Source: Bacillota bacterium
Lineage (GTDB): Bacteria > Bacillota > SHA-98 > Ch115 > JABLXJ01
Direction of reading: 5' to 3'
Assembly (NCBI GenBank): GCA_012839815.1
Contig: DUMQ01000008.1
Coordinates: 1 to 40,609 of the forward strand
DNA: 40,609 nucleotides
Positions within the stretch are counted from its first letter, which is position 1. Each line of letters opens with the position of its first letter. A program made the translations under genes and the position numbers. Below are positions 17,238 through 26,633 of the stretch, in pieces. The notes beneath the pieces are model-generated. The model saw nothing but the letters and a program-made list of their open reading frames with translations. It did not search any database and was not told the DNA's origin.

Positions 17238-18908
17238 TCATCCCCTGACCTCGGTCTTTATTGCCTTGAGGACCTTCATGACATCATTGGCTCCGCGGCC
17301 GAAATAATCATGCAGCTTGCGGTACTCCGCAAAGAGCTTCTTATATACCTCGTGGTTCGCCATGTCAGGCTTGAAGACCTCGTCCTTCAGGTGGGCCATG
17401 TGCCTTGCCGCGTCCACTATATCATCATAACCACCGGCGGCCTTCCCTGCCGCTACGGCTCCAAACATCGCCGAGCCGAGCGCCGGGGTCTGGGATGACG
17501 CGGATACCTTGATCTCCTTGCCCGTAACATCCGCGTAGATGTGCATGAGAAGCTTATTCTTCTCAGGCAACCCGCCACACGCATAGAGCTCCTTTATCGG
17601 CAACCCCTTTTCCTCGAAAGCCCTGATTATCGTCGCCGTCCCAAACGCCGTGGCCTCGATCAGGGCCCGGTATATCTCCTCGGGCTTCGTTGCAAGCGTG
17701 CACCCGATAAGCAGCCCCGTCAGGTCGGCGTCAACGAGGATCGATCTATTCCCATTCCACCAGTCTAGCGCCAGGACCCCGCTCTCGCCGGGCCGGAGCC
17801 CCCTGGCCTTCTCCTCAAACAGCTCGTGGATGTTCATGCCGCGAGCGCGGGCCTCCTGCTCATACCGCTCGGGCACGCAGTTCTCGATGAACCAGGCAAA
17901 GATGTCACCCACCGCCGACTGGCCCGCCTCATACCCGTAAAATCCGGGCAGGATGCCATCCTCGACCACCCCACACATGCCCTCGACGATCTTGAGTTCC
18001 TCCCCCACCACCATATGGCAGATGGAGGTCCCCATGACCATAACCATCTTATTGGGTTCGACCACTGTCGCTGCCGGGACCGCCACATGCGCATCTACGT
18101 TCGCCACCGCAACCGCGGTCCCGGGGATCAGCCCCGTCATCTGGGCCATCTTGGGGGTTATGCCACCGGCCCTCGTCCCCAACGGCAGGATCGTGCGGGA
18201 CATCTTCTCGTCCACAACATGCTCGAGCCTGGGATCCAGCGCCTTGAAGAAATCATCGCCCGGGAACCCTTCCCTCTTGCTCCATATCGCCTTGTATCCC
18301 GCAGTGCACGAGTTGCGGGTCTCAACACCGGTAAGCTGCCAGACCACCCAGTCCGCAGCCTCGATGAAACGGTCCGCAGCCTGGTATATCTCAGGCGCCT
18401 CATCTAATATCTGCCATACCTTCGGGAAGAACCATTCAGAGGATATCTTGCCGCCGTAGCGGGCGAGAAACCCCTCTCCCCGTTCACGGGCTATGGCGTT
18501 CAGCTTGTTGGCCTCTGGCTGGGCCGCATGGTGCTTCCATAGCTTGACCCATGCATGGGGGTTGCTCTTGAACCGCTCGTCAAAGCATAACGGCGTCCCA
18601 TCCTTGTAGGTGGGGAGCATGGTGCACGAGGTGAAGTCAATGCCGACCCCGATAACGTCATGAGGATCGACGCCAGCCTCCTTGAGGACCGCCGGGATAG
18701 TGACCTCAAACGTCCTTAGATAATCCGCGGGGTCCTGAAGCGCGAAATCCGGGGGCAGCTTGGTCTTGCCATCCGGCAGCACCTCATCGATCACGCCGTT
18801 TGAGTATTTGTAAACGGCCGTCGCAACCTCCCGGCCCGTCGCGACATCCACAAGGACCGCCCGGCCCGATTCCGTCCCAAAATCCACGCCAATGGAATAC
18901 TTGCTCAA
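17238..18908 (-). CDS. araB: Ribulokinase (FGGY family, AraB-type)
   Basis: Cytoplasmic sugar kinase; phosphorylates L-ribulose (AraB enzymes also accept other 2-ketopentoses and some pentitols) with ATP. 556 residues, the AraB length. Motifs: phosphate-binding [11 protein letters not shown] at the start; [25 protein letters not shown]; catalytic aspartate in [23 protein letters not shown]; the second FGGY motif [21 protein letters not shown]. The start is TTG 18908 with GGGGTGA seven bases upstream; the frame is open to 18941 but no RBS fits there. Next in the same direction come the AraM-like gene, 58 bases away, and araD. No L-arabinose isomerase gene occurs in the window. Confidence 0.93.
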   Translation of the reverse strand: MSKYSIGVDFGTESGRAVLVDVATGREVATAVYKYSNGVIDEVLPDGKTKLPPDFALQDPADYLRTFEVTIPAVLKEAGVDPHDVIGVGIDFTSCTMLPTYKDGTPLCFDERFKSNPHAWVKLWKHHAAQPEANKLNAIARERGEGFLARYGGKISSEWFFPKVWQILDEAPEIYQAADRFIEAADWVVWQLTGVETRNSCTAGYKAIWSKREGFPGDDFFKALDPRLEHVVDEKMSRTILPLGTRAGGITPKMAQMTGLIPGTAVAVANVDAHVAVPAATVVEPNKMVMVMGTSICHMVVGEELKIVEGMCGVVEDGILPGFYGYEAGQSAVGDIFAWFIENCVPERYEQEARARGMNIHELFEEKARGLRPGESGVLALDWWNGNRSILVDADLTGLLIGCTLATKPEEIYRALIEATAFGTATIIRAFEEKGLPIKELYACGGLPEKNKLLMHIYADVTGKEIKVSASSQTPALGSAMFGAVAAGKAAGGYDDIVDAARHMAHLKDEVFKPDMANHEVYKKLFAEYRKLHDYFGRGANDVMKVLKAIKTEVRG

Positions 18909-19148
18909 AGCGCTCACCCCATCGTCACAAAATATAATCAAAGTGGCACAATCGAAGTATACTTCGCCATCAGCCGCTCAATTCCTCCAGCCAAAATCTA
19001 TCCTCGCCCGGATGCTCGTACCGTTGGGCCGGTGCGGCCTTACACGTAACTTCCCGTGCCACCAGCATCATTCTATCATATAGCAGGGGTACCCTGAACA
19101 GACGCATGGGCCCCTTGTGCCAGGCGGAATGCAGGGCGCACCAGCCCG

Positions 19149-20021
19149 TCAGGAGAGAAACCGGCCGGCGATCTTCGCCTCCTCCCTCAGGAACCGGAGC
19201 CCATAGGCGAGCTCTGCATCGAGCTTCTCCGCGGGAATCCTGCCCTGCCGCGCATCATACGGTGAAGACCCCCTGGGCAGGGGTTCGCACGATATCCCGC
19301 CTTCGTACCCGATCTCCATGAGCGACCTCAAGATCTCCCTCCAGGGCATGGTCCCCATGCCGGGGGCCTCCCGCGTGTTGTCTGCGACATGGAGATGCTG
19401 CAGCCAGTAGCGACCGGCCCTGCGGATCGCGGCCGGGATCCCATCCCCCTCCTCGATTTGCATGTGGAAGGTGTCCCCCATTACCCTGACTGCGGGTGAA
19501 TCGATCTCCTTTGCCATCCTGATGGCATCATCGATCGAATAAACCACGCCGACTTCATAGCGGTTGATCGGCTCAATTGTAAGCAGTATCCCGGCCTGTT
19601 CGGCGTAAGCACCCGCGCTCGCAAGCGCCTCCACGGCACGCTTCCAGTCCTCTTCCCTCGAGACAAAGTATGCGGGCTGCCCGACGAGCCCGGGGACAAC
19701 TAGAACGCTGCGGCCGCCCACGCCCTTCGCAAGATCGACGCACGCCTTGACGTAGTCCACAGCCTTCGTGCGCTCGGAAGCATCGGGATGGCAGAGGGCC
19801 CTCAGATCTGACGGGTCGGGGCCGGGGTGCATCCCGCATATCGATTGAACCCTCAGTCCCAGATCACCCATGATCTTATTGACCTCATCCACCCGGTAGA
19901 TCGCCGGCTCCCCTACAAGCTCGATGCCATCAAACCCGATCCGGGCCGCCCTCGCCGCAACCTCGCTCAGGCTGCAATTCCCGAATATCCAGTTGTTTAC
20001 ATAGATCCCGATATTCTTCAT
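19149..20021 (-). CDS. D-tagatose/L-ribulose 3-epimerase-family TIM barrel
   Basis: Ketose 3-epimerase fold of 290 residues. The four metal ligands and the catalytic helpers of this family line up almost residue for residue: E150 (TIEPINR), E156, D183 and H186 (GDTFHM), H211 (HLHVAD), R217 (TREAPGMG) and E246 (SCEPLP). These correspond to E152, E158, D185, H188, H211, R217 and E246 of Pseudomonas D-tagatose 3-epimerase as I recall its numbering. Such enzymes invert C3 of free ketohexoses and ketopentoses, for example L-xylulose to L-ribulose. It lies directly upstream of the ribulokinase in the same direction, which fits supplying L-ribulose. Start codon ATG with GGGAGTG upstream. A related inosose or hydroxypyruvate isomerase role is less likely. 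Confidence 0.82.
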   Translation of the reverse strand: MKNIGIYVNNWIFGNCSLSEVAARAARIGFDGIELVGEPAIYRVDEVNKIMGDLGLRVQSICGMHPGPDPSDLRALCHPDASERTKAVDYVKACVDLAKGVGGRSVLVVPGLVGQPAYFVSREEDWKRAVEALASAGAYAEQAGILLTIEPINRYEVGVVYSIDDAIRMAKEIDSPAVRVMGDTFHMQIEEGDGIPAAIRRAGRYWLQHLHVADNTREAPGMGTMPWREILRSLMEIGYEGGISCEPLPRGSSPYDARQGRIPAEKLDAELAYGLRFLREEAKIAGRFLS

Positions 20022-20135
20022 CCGCCCACACTCCCGCTATCAATTTGTCAATGTTATATAAAGGTTATATATGGCCGGCATGGAGCTTAGCCGGTATGCG
20101 GCTGCGGTCGTAGAGTTGTAACTACAGCTGTAGTC

Positions 20136-20178
20136 GTGGCTGCATATCGTAGCTGCATATATAGTAGCTGCATATATA
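20136..20178. repeat. Threefold tandem 15-bp repeat
   Basis: GTAGCTGCATATATA occurs twice without gap (20149-20163, 20164-20178), preceded by a 13-base degenerate copy (20136-20148). The 12-bp palindrome CTACAGCTGTAG lies just to the left (20122-20133). The block sits between the PMI-like gene and the 3-epimerase gene. Confidence 0.85.
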
Positions 20179-20224
20179 AAAGCTGAGCCTGGCAGGTTGT
20201 CAGGCCCAGCAATCACGCCGATTC

Positions 20225-21490
20225 TTACGCTCCGGCCACCAAAGGCATATCAGGGTTGCCAGGGCCGAAATGCTTCAGCATGACCAGCTCCTCGCGGTCG
20301 CTGGCATTTACTATCCTCACCCCTGCCCGAGCGGCCTCGACCGTCACGAAAAGCTCGTCATTGGTAAGCTCCCCGAATCTGATCATGGTGGGAGTCTCAA
20401 CCTTCATCTTGCCCACGGTGCCGTGGCCCTGGAGCATTATGAGGCCGTAGGCCGCGCTATCCCTTATTACAACGCTCCTGCCGGGCAACACGGTCAACTC
20501 CTTAGCGCTGAAGTATTCTGAGCCGTATGAAACCCAATACTCAAGGTAGCCCTCTCCCCTCATCTCCTCAACGGGTTTGACAGGCAGCGGCTCTCTGTAG
20601 TGTTTCCTCGAGAAGTCCGGGTCGACATTGCCCTCCCAGTCGAGCATGCTCACAATATAATCGAGGTCGTGCGCCAGCTCCGGCGGGACGTCCTTAACAA
20701 GAAGGTCCCACGCCACCGGCCTGCCTTCGACAAGGGACTGGAACATGCCGAAGACATCGCTCGCCCGCTGGGGCTCATATGTCACAAGCGAGCCGGGGGC
20801 GTGCAAGATCCCGGCGGGCACGAACCAGCCCGTCCCGGGTTTGAGCTTATATGCCTGGGAGTGATACAGGATCCCGTTGTCCCCTTCATTCCACCGCTTA
20901 AGGCACTTTATTATGTCATCCCTGGTTGTCTCAGGCCGAAGGCCAAAGAATGTATAAGGGAAATTATTCCCGGTGAAGTTAAGCTGCCTCGGGAAATAGT
21001 AAGACTCAGGTTTCCCCTTCCGGCCCACCCTGGCCGCGTGCTCATCCATCTGGTGCATGTGGTGCGGTATGGGCCCCAGATTATCAAAGAACTTGGCCAG
21101 GACCTGCCATCCGCCGTACCTTTCCATGACTTCCTTGCCGAGGAACCGGTCGCCAAGCAGCTCGATGGCCTCCTTCAAGAGGATCTTCCTGGTCGTCCCG
21201 GCAGCACCCTCGACCCCGGCCCCGGCGATGCCATCCCCGGTGACGATGTAACTCAACCCTTCGTCCTCGGGGGTCCCCGGCCCGTTGTCCGCCTTGGTCG
21301 TGGACGCGAGCCATCTCTCATCGATCCCGCCCCTGTGGGCGCCGAGCGCATAGAGGTCCTTCGGGTCCAGCTTGAGCCTTCCACCTGGCATCATAAACGA
21401 GCGCGGCACCCAGGCGGGGGCGAGCCGGACCACCCCGCCGCCCTCATCGAGGGCGTTTTCAAGAAGCTTAACCTTTTCAGTACTACTCAT
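20225..21490 (-). CDS. Phosphomannose-isomerase-like cupin protein
   Basis: Cupin-fold sugar isomerase homologue, 421 residues. Zinc-ligand motifs of type I mannose-6-phosphate isomerases are recognisable: HHMHQ (143-147), KPESYYFP (160-167) and VPAGILHAPG (225-233). A second cupin-like half follows. It is longer and quite divergent from ManA, and its place between a sugar ABC transporter and the 3-epimerase suggests a free pentose or hexose as substrate; some PMI-type enzymes interconvert L-ribose and L-ribulose or D-lyxose and D-xylulose. The reaction here is inference. An excellent AAAGGAGG lies eight bases before the ATG. The upstream spacer carries the strong hairpin at 21655-21678. Confidence 0.75.
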   Translation of the reverse strand: MSSTEKVKLLENALDEGGGVVRLAPAWVPRSFMMPGGRLKLDPKDLYALGAHRGGIDERWLASTTKADNGPGTPEDEGLSYIVTGDGIAGAGVEGAAGTTRKILLKEAIELLGDRFLGKEVMERYGGWQVLAKFFDNLGPIPHHMHQMDEHAARVGRKGKPESYYFPRQLNFTGNNFPYTFFGLRPETTRDDIIKCLKRWNEGDNGILYHSQAYKLKPGTGWFVPAGILHAPGSLVTYEPQRASDVFGMFQSLVEGRPVAWDLLVKDVPPELAHDLDYIVSMLDWEGNVDPDFSRKHYREPLPVKPVEEMRGEGYLEYWVSYGSEYFSAKELTVLPGRSVVIRDSAAYGLIMLQGHGTVGKMKVETPTMIRFGELTNDELFVTVEAARAGVRIVNASDREELVMLKHFGPGNPDMPLVAGA

Positions 21491-21654
21491 AGCTCATTCC
21501 TCCTTTAACGCAGGATTATTGCTGCCAGCCTACAACTAAGTTAGTGCGCAAAAATACCAGACCTTTCGCAGGTAACAGCTACCAGTGCCGCACAGTGGCC
21601 GGGGTGTCTCGCATGTCCAGCCGGCACAGCTGGTACCGGAACTCCAACCATAAC

Positions 21655-21678
21655 GCAGGGCGGGTACGCCCGCCCTGC
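21655..21678 (-). promoter_or_regulatory. Perfect 10-bp hairpin after the second binding-protein gene
   Basis: GCAGGGCGGG (21655-21664), loop TACG, CCCGCCCTGC (21669-21678): a perfect 10-bp stem with a tetraloop. On the minus strand it follows the binding-protein gene and precedes the PMI-like gene. No T-run follows, so 3'-end protection of the binding-protein message or partial attenuation is more likely than full termination. Confidence 0.65.
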
Positions 21679-21812
21679 AACTAAGCACCAATTATTATCC
21701 TGTATTATCTATTCTATTTTGCATTATCTATTTATCCTAGTTTATCTGGTCTGTTATTATCTTGGTCTATCTTGGTATTATCGTTAGTTTCCCAACCAAA
21801 TTTCAGGCGCCT

Positions 21813-22766
21813 TTATTTCAAGCGCTTCTCAGCATCATTGAGGTTGGCCTTGGTTATCACCTTGGGCTCTATCCATATAGCCTTGGAGGAGGGAGCCTTA
21901 CCGGTCCGCAGGTATTCAACCAGGATATCGAGGGCCGTGGCCGCCTGCTTCCCGGGGAACTGCTCGATTGTGCCATTCAACGTCCCTTCCTCGACGGCGT
22001 TGAGCGCATCTTCAATGGCGTCGAACCCCATGGTTATAACCTTTTTGCCACCTGCGCGCGCCTTCAGCGCCTCGAGGGCCCCGAGGATCATATCATCGTT
22101 ATGCGCAAATACGGCATCGAAATCCTTGCCGCTCTGAAGGATGTTCTCCATCAGGTTCATTCCATCCGCCCTGCGGAAGTCTGCAGGCTGCCTAAAGATG
22201 ACCTTGATATTGGGGAATTCCTTCTTGAGTACTTCGTTGAACCCTCTACCGCGGTCCCTGGCCGGTGAAGAGCCGGGCGTACCCTCGATCTCCACAACGT
22301 TACCTTTCCCGTTTAGCAGCTTCCCTATGTACCTTGCCGCCAGGCGCCCGCCCTCAACATTGTCAGCGCCTACGTGCACAAGGATATCGAGCCCGGACCC
22401 CTCGATGCGCCGGTCGACAGTGGCGACGGGTATCTTCGCCCTGTTAAGATCCTCCACAGCGGGGATCAAGGCCTTGACCTCTATCGGGACCAGGAGGACC
22501 CCATCCACCTTCTTGACTATAAGATCCTCGATATCGGACATCTGCTTTGATGTCTTGTTCTCGGCATCCACGGTGATTATCTTCACATTCCCGAGCTTCC
22601 TCGCTTCAGCCTCAACGGCACCCTTCAAGAAGCTAAACCAGGTCATGCTCAGGCTGGGCACTGATAACCCTATTGTGAGCTCCTTGGGAGCGGCTACGCT
22701 CCCGGCACCCAGGAGACCTACAAAGAGAACCCCGACGACGAGGATGAGCATTAGCCTTCTTATCAT
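21813..22766 (-). CDS. Sugar ABC transporter substrate-binding protein (CUT2)
   Basis: Extracytoplasmic sugar receptor of 317 residues for the permease and ATPase encoded just upstream. A signal peptide (MIRRLMLILVV, cleavage after SVAA) is followed by the type I binding fold: LTIGLSVPSLSMTWFSFLKGAVEAEARK, DIEDLIVKKVDGVLLVP, then AHNDDMILGALEALKA. This is the pattern of ribose/xylose/autoinducer-2-type receptors. The ATG at 22766 has GGGAGG nine bases upstream; the frame also opens at TTG 22775, but that lies too close to the ribosome site. No lipobox cysteine is seen. Its gene is last of the three transporter genes, about 200 bases behind the permease, and is followed by a strong hairpin. 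Confidence 0.92.
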   Translation of the reverse strand: MIRRLMLILVVGVLFVGLLGAGSVAAPKELTIGLSVPSLSMTWFSFLKGAVEAEARKLGNVKIITVDAENKTSKQMSDIEDLIVKKVDGVLLVPIEVKALIPAVEDLNRAKIPVATVDRRIEGSGLDILVHVGADNVEGGRLAARYIGKLLNGKGNVVEIEGTPGSSPARDRGRGFNEVLKKEFPNIKVIFRQPADFRRADGMNLMENILQSGKDFDAVFAHNDDMILGALEALKARAGGKKVITMGFDAIEDALNAVEEGTLNGTIEQFPGKQAATALDILVEYLRTGKAPSSKAIWIEPKVITKANLNDAEKRLK

Positions 22767-22782
22767 TGTTGGCAACCTCCCG

Positions 22783-22818
22783 ATAGAAGATTTGATTCAG
22801 ATAGAAGATTTGATTCAG
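22783..22818. repeat. Perfect 18-bp tandem duplication in the binding-protein leader
   Basis: ATAGAAGATTTGATTCAG at 22783-22800 is repeated exactly at 22801-22818, immediately upstream (minus-strand sense) of the ribosome-binding site of the second binding-protein gene. Confidence 0.9.
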
Positions 22819-22965
22819 ACCAGTAAGAATGAGTCGTGCGTATATACCATCGCCCCCATACACTCTCCCGCCTGTTTCTCACCTACCACCCCCTCGCCGG
22901 CCCCGCCGGACCATGTACCGCAAGCGTAGGCCCGTGGCTCGATACTTTGGCTCAATACGGCGCCC

Positions 22966-23985
22966 TTACCTGCGCCTCCGCAATTGATCGAATATCACCG
23001 CAGCAACGATTATAAGGCCTTTCACAATCTGCTGGTAAAATGATGAGACGTTGAGCAGGTTGAGGCCGTTATTGAGAACCCCAATGAGCAGGGAACCCAC
23101 TACCGTCCCGAAGACGCCCCCCTCCCCGCCCATGAGGCTGGTCCCACCGATAACTACTGATGCAATGACGTCAAGCTCCTGCCCTATGCCTGCCACCGGC
23201 TCACCGGAGTTTAACCTCGACGCTAGGATGACCCCGGCGAGCCCTGCCGTAAGGCTTGAAATCCCATACACAATTACCTTGGTCTTTTCGACAAGGACGC
23301 CCGAAAGCCGTGCTGCCTCCTGGTTTCCACCAATAGCGTAAACGTGGCGCCCGAATCTCGTCTGGCTGAGGACAATGCTGCCGGCTATCGCTACAAGCGC
23401 GTAGATTATAACAGGGATGGGTATCTGGCCTATAAGTCCTCCTCCTATGAAACGGAACTCCCTCGTAAGGCCGCTTATGGGATAGCCGTTACTATAAACA
23501 AGCGTCGCCCCCCGCGCCACGCTCATAACACCAAGCGTTACGATGAACGGGGCCACACGACATTTGGTTATAACCAGGCCAACCACAATACCCAGGGCCC
23601 CCGTGACAACGAGGGGAACCAGGACGGATATGAAGACCCCGGCCTGGTGGACAACCTGCATACCGGCTGCAAGGATTCCGGCGAGGGCCAGGACGGATCC
23701 GACGGAGAGGTCGATGCCACCCGTTAGGATCACGAATGTTGCACCGACCGCCATTATCCCCGTAATCGACACCTGGCGCAGCACATTCAGGATATTCGCT
23801 ACTGATAAAAAGCTCGGGCAAAGTATCGCGAGAATGGCGCAGATAACAAGAAACCCTAACAAGATTGCGTATCTCTCTACCATGACGCGCCAGAACGAAA
23901 TCCTGGTTTCGGGGTTCTCGGAAACCGCCAGGCTGTCTTCGGATCTCGCAGCTCCTGCGGTGGTCCTAGCATCCAACGTCATCAA
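22966..23985 (-). CDS. CUT2-family sugar ABC transporter permease (RbsC-like)
   Basis: Membrane channel subunit of the second sugar importer, 339 residues with about 8-10 hydrophobic spans. Family signatures: GGIDLSVGSVLALAG, GGNQEAARLSG, GGTSLMGGEGGVFG and the C-terminal NGLNLLNVSSFYQQIVKG stretch. It starts with tandem ATG codons at 23985/23982 and overlaps the stop of the ATPase gene (4 bases, ATGA), so it is translationally coupled to it. It is distinct from the permease at 4273-5316, showing two independent CUT2 systems in the window. Substrate inferred from context to be a pentose or pentitol. Confidence 0.93.
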   Translation of the reverse strand: MMTLDARTTAGAARSEDSLAVSENPETRISFWRVMVERYAILLGFLVICAILAILCPSFLSVANILNVLRQVSITGIMAVGATFVILTGGIDLSVGSVLALAGILAAGMQVVHQAGVFISVLVPLVVTGALGIVVGLVITKCRVAPFIVTLGVMSVARGATLVYSNGYPISGLTREFRFIGGGLIGQIPIPVIIYALVAIAGSIVLSQTRFGRHVYAIGGNQEAARLSGVLVEKTKVIVYGISSLTAGLAGVILASRLNSGEPVAGIGQELDVIASVVIGGTSLMGGEGGVFGTVVGSLLIGVLNNGLNLLNVSSFYQQIVKGLIIVAAVIFDQLRRRR

Positions 23986-25481
23986 GCAACACCTCCAAAT
24001 GCGAGATTGAGCACCTTCTCCTGGGTAGCTTCCTCGTGCCGGAGCTCGCCCGCGATCCTGCCATGGTGCATAACCAGCAACCTGTCGCTGATGCCCAGTA
24101 CCTCTGGCAAATCTGAAGAAATTACGATAATTCCAACTCCATCCCTTACCAGCTCGTTCATGAGCTTGTATATCTCCAATTTAGCCCCAACATCTATGCC
24201 CCTGGTCGGCTCGTCGAAGATAAAGACCCTGCACCCTCGCAAGAACCATTTAGCGAAGACGACCTTTTGCTGGTTGCCCCCGGATAGGTTCTTGACCTTT
24301 TGTTCCGGGCTTGGCGTCTTTATCCCAAGGCGATCAATTATATCTACCACCGCCCTATATTCAAGGAGCCTGCGGATAAATCCCCATCGCGACAGGCGGT
24401 CCAGGATCGGGAGGGAGATATTACTCCTGACATCGAGCTGGAGAATCAAACCCTGGAGCTTCCGCTCCTCGGGGAGGAGGCCGATCCCGAGACGGATTGC
24501 ATCATGAGGTGATTTTATATCGACCTTTTTGCCAAAGAGATAAACCTCACCTGAATCCTTTTCATCAGCCCCGACGATGGACCTCATGATCTCGCTGCGC
24601 CCCGCGCCCACAAGTCCCGCGATACCTAAGATTTCGCCCGCATGGAGCGAGAAACTCACATCGCGAAAGTAAGGTTCATGGGTAAGACCCTCAACCCGCA
24701 ATATCTCCTCACCACGCGGAACCCTTTCTCTCGGGTACTTCTCCTTCAAGTCCCGGCCGACCATGCACCTTATGATGTGATCGACACCGACCTCGCCAAC
24801 GGGCCAGGTTCCTATGTATTTGCCATCCCGCAGGACGGTGACTCTATCCGCGATCTGGAATATCTCCTCGAGGCGGTGAGATATGTATATGATGGTGACA
24901 CCGCTTGCCTTCAGCTTTTCGATCACCCTGAAAAGAATCTGTATCTCATTCTGTGTGAGGCTTGCCGTTGGTTCATCCATGACGATGATATCTGCGTTGA
25001 GCGAAAGCGCCCTGGCTATCGCCACCATCTGCTGTTGGGCCGCGCTCAGCTTTCGTACGGGGATGTTCAACGGCAAATTCATACCAACAGAAGCCATGAG
25101 CGCTTGCGCCTTCTTCCCCATCTCCCTCCAATCAACAAGCCCCAGAGCCCTGGCTGGCTCACGCCCCACAAAAATGTTCTCGGGTATCGTCATATGCGGG
25201 ATGAGATCAAGCTCCTGGTAGATTACGCTGATCCCGAGCTGTTGGGCTTGCCCGGGGGTGTTGATCTCAACCCTCTGTCCCCGGAGCAGGATCTCGCCCC
25301 CATCAGGACGATAGGCGCCTGAGAGGATTTTTATCAAAGTTGATTTGCCTGCGCCATTCTCTCCCACAAGGGCGTGAACTTCGCCTTTTTGAACCTCAAA
25401 CGTTACGCCGTCTAATGCTTTAACACCCGGGAATGTCTTGGAGATATTCTTCATCACGAGAAAGGCCCCTGATTCACCCAT
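23982..25481 (-). CDS. CUT2 sugar ABC transporter ATPase (RbsA-like, two ATPase domains)
   Basis: Double-domain ATPase, 499 residues. First domain: Walker A GENGAGKST, signature LSAAQQQMVAIARAL, Walker B IIVMDEPTASL. Second domain: GLVGAGRSE in place of a true Walker A, signature LSGGNQQKVVFAKWF, Walker B VFIFDEPTRGIDVGAK. The ATG at 25481 has GGAGGTG five bases upstream and is preferred to the upstream in-frame ATG at 25520. It is the first transporter gene after the LacI-type regulator (about 100 bases) and overlaps the permease start. Confidence 0.93.
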   Translation of the reverse strand: MGESGAFLVMKNISKTFPGVKALDGVTFEVQKGEVHALVGENGAGKSTLIKILSGAYRPDGGEILLRGQRVEINTPGQAQQLGISVIYQELDLIPHMTIPENIFVGREPARALGLVDWREMGKKAQALMASVGMNLPLNIPVRKLSAAQQQMVAIARALSLNADIIVMDEPTASLTQNEIQILFRVIEKLKASGVTIIYISHRLEEIFQIADRVTVLRDGKYIGTWPVGEVGVDHIIRCMVGRDLKEKYPRERVPRGEEILRVEGLTHEPYFRDVSFSLHAGEILGIAGLVGAGRSEIMRSIVGADEKDSGEVYLFGKKVDIKSPHDAIRLGIGLLPEERKLQGLILQLDVRSNISLPILDRLSRWGFIRRLLEYRAVVDIIDRLGIKTPSPEQKVKNLSGGNQQKVVFAKWFLRGCRVFIFDEPTRGIDVGAKLEIYKLMNELVRDGVGIIVISSDLPEVLGISDRLLVMHHGRIAGELRHEEATQEKVLNLAFGGVA

Positions 25482-25523
25482 ATACACACCTCCCCAACCC
25501 TTACTATCTTCCTGGCTCACATC

Positions 25524-25547
25524 GCGGGTGGCCCTGCGGGTGACCCT
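25524..25547. repeat. 12-bp tandem duplication between regulator and transporter
   Basis: GCGGGTGGCCCT (25524-25535) is followed at once by GCGGGTGACCCT (25536-25547), one base different. It lies in the spacer between the LacI-type gene and the ATPase. It could be a doubled operator half or a slippage product. Confidence 0.75.
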
Positions 25548-25580
25548 GGTCGCCCCGATCTCGTACCCCTCTCGACCCTC

Positions 25581-26633
25581 TCAATCCAACTCCCCATTCT
25601 CTCTAAGGAACACCTCGATCTCATCCTCGGCGTTTATATCAGTGGACTTCCTAACAACAAGCTTTGGTGCGAGGACTATATGCTTGCTCCTGGCCCTGGG
25701 ACTCTTGATAGATCGCATTAGCAGCTGCATCGCCTGCGCGCCTATCTCATGAGACGGCTGGGACACCGTAGACAGGCCCGGGGTTATCTGCGAGGCGAGC
25801 GGTATATCATCAAACCCTATCACCGCCACGTCCCCTGGAATATGAAGCTTACGCTTTTTTATGATCCTGATGGCGCCTATCGCCATGAGATCATTGGCCG
25901 CAAAAATGGCGGTTGGCGGGTGCGGTAGCTCCAGCAACCGCATCGTGGCAAGGCACCCACCCTTTATCTTGAGATCGCCACCCTGGATGATATCATTATC
26001 CCTCTCTATACCTGCCTCTTCCAGGGCCCTCAGGTACCCATTCAGGCGATCATTGAAAATCGGTATGCCAGGTGGTCCCCCGATGAATCCTATCCGGCGG
26101 TGGCCGAGGGAGATTAGATGTCTTGTTGCATCGTAGGCCCCGCGAAAATTGTCCACGATGACCGAGCTCAAAGACAGGGCCTCCAGTTTACGGTCGATCA
26201 AAACAACTGGCAGCACCCTTGCAAGCTCGACGATGCGCTTCTCTACCTCCCTGCCCCCGCTCACCGAGGAAAAAATCATGCCGTCTACCCACCTGTTGCT
26301 CAAGGCTTTAATGTATTCAAGTTCCTTCTCCCTATTCTCGTCGGTGTTGCCCAGGATGATATTGTAGCCGTATCCCTTCGCGGTATCTTCCAGCCCGCGG
26401 ACGATCTCGGGGAAAAAGGGGTTGGTTATATCCGGGAGCAACACCGCCACTAGCCGAGTCTTCTTGTTGCGTAGACTCTGCGCCAGGGGGTTTGGGCGGT
26501 AATTTAGCTGCTCAACGGCCCTCAGCACCGCTTCCCGTGTCTCTTGTCTCACCTGGCCCGTACCATTCAAAACCCGGGAAACCGTGCTCGGCGATACCTT
26601 TGCCAGCTCGGCAACTTCCTTGATGACCGGCAT
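25581..26633 (-). CDS. LacI-family transcriptional regulator
   Basis: Sugar-responsive DNA-binding regulator of 350 residues. N-terminal LacI helix-turn-helix: IKEVAELAKVSPSTVSRVLNG, followed by the hinge helix LNYRPNPLAQSLR, which contacts the minor groove. The C-terminal part is a type I periplasmic-binding fold that senses a sugar (GLEDTAKGYGYNIILGNTDEN, FGGP-like IGFIGGPPGIPIFNDRL, AANDLMAIGAIR). It is read in the same direction as, and about 100 bases upstream of, the transporter and polyol-catabolic genes, so it is probably their local repressor and autoregulated. Upstream lies an AT-rich region with palindromes that may hold its operator. Confidence 0.94.
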   Translation of the reverse strand: MPVIKEVAELAKVSPSTVSRVLNGTGQVRQETREAVLRAVEQLNYRPNPLAQSLRNKKTRLVAVLLPDITNPFFPEIVRGLEDTAKGYGYNIILGNTDENREKELEYIKALSNRWVDGMIFSSVSGGREVEKRIVELARVLPVVLIDRKLEALSLSSVIVDNFRGAYDATRHLISLGHRRIGFIGGPPGIPIFNDRLNGYLRALEEAGIERDNDIIQGGDLKIKGGCLATMRLLELPHPPTAIFAANDLMAIGAIRIIKKRKLHIPGDVAVIGFDDIPLASQITPGLSTVSQPSHEIGAQAMQLLMRSIKSPRARSKHIVLAPKLVVRKSTDINAEDEIEVFLRENGELD

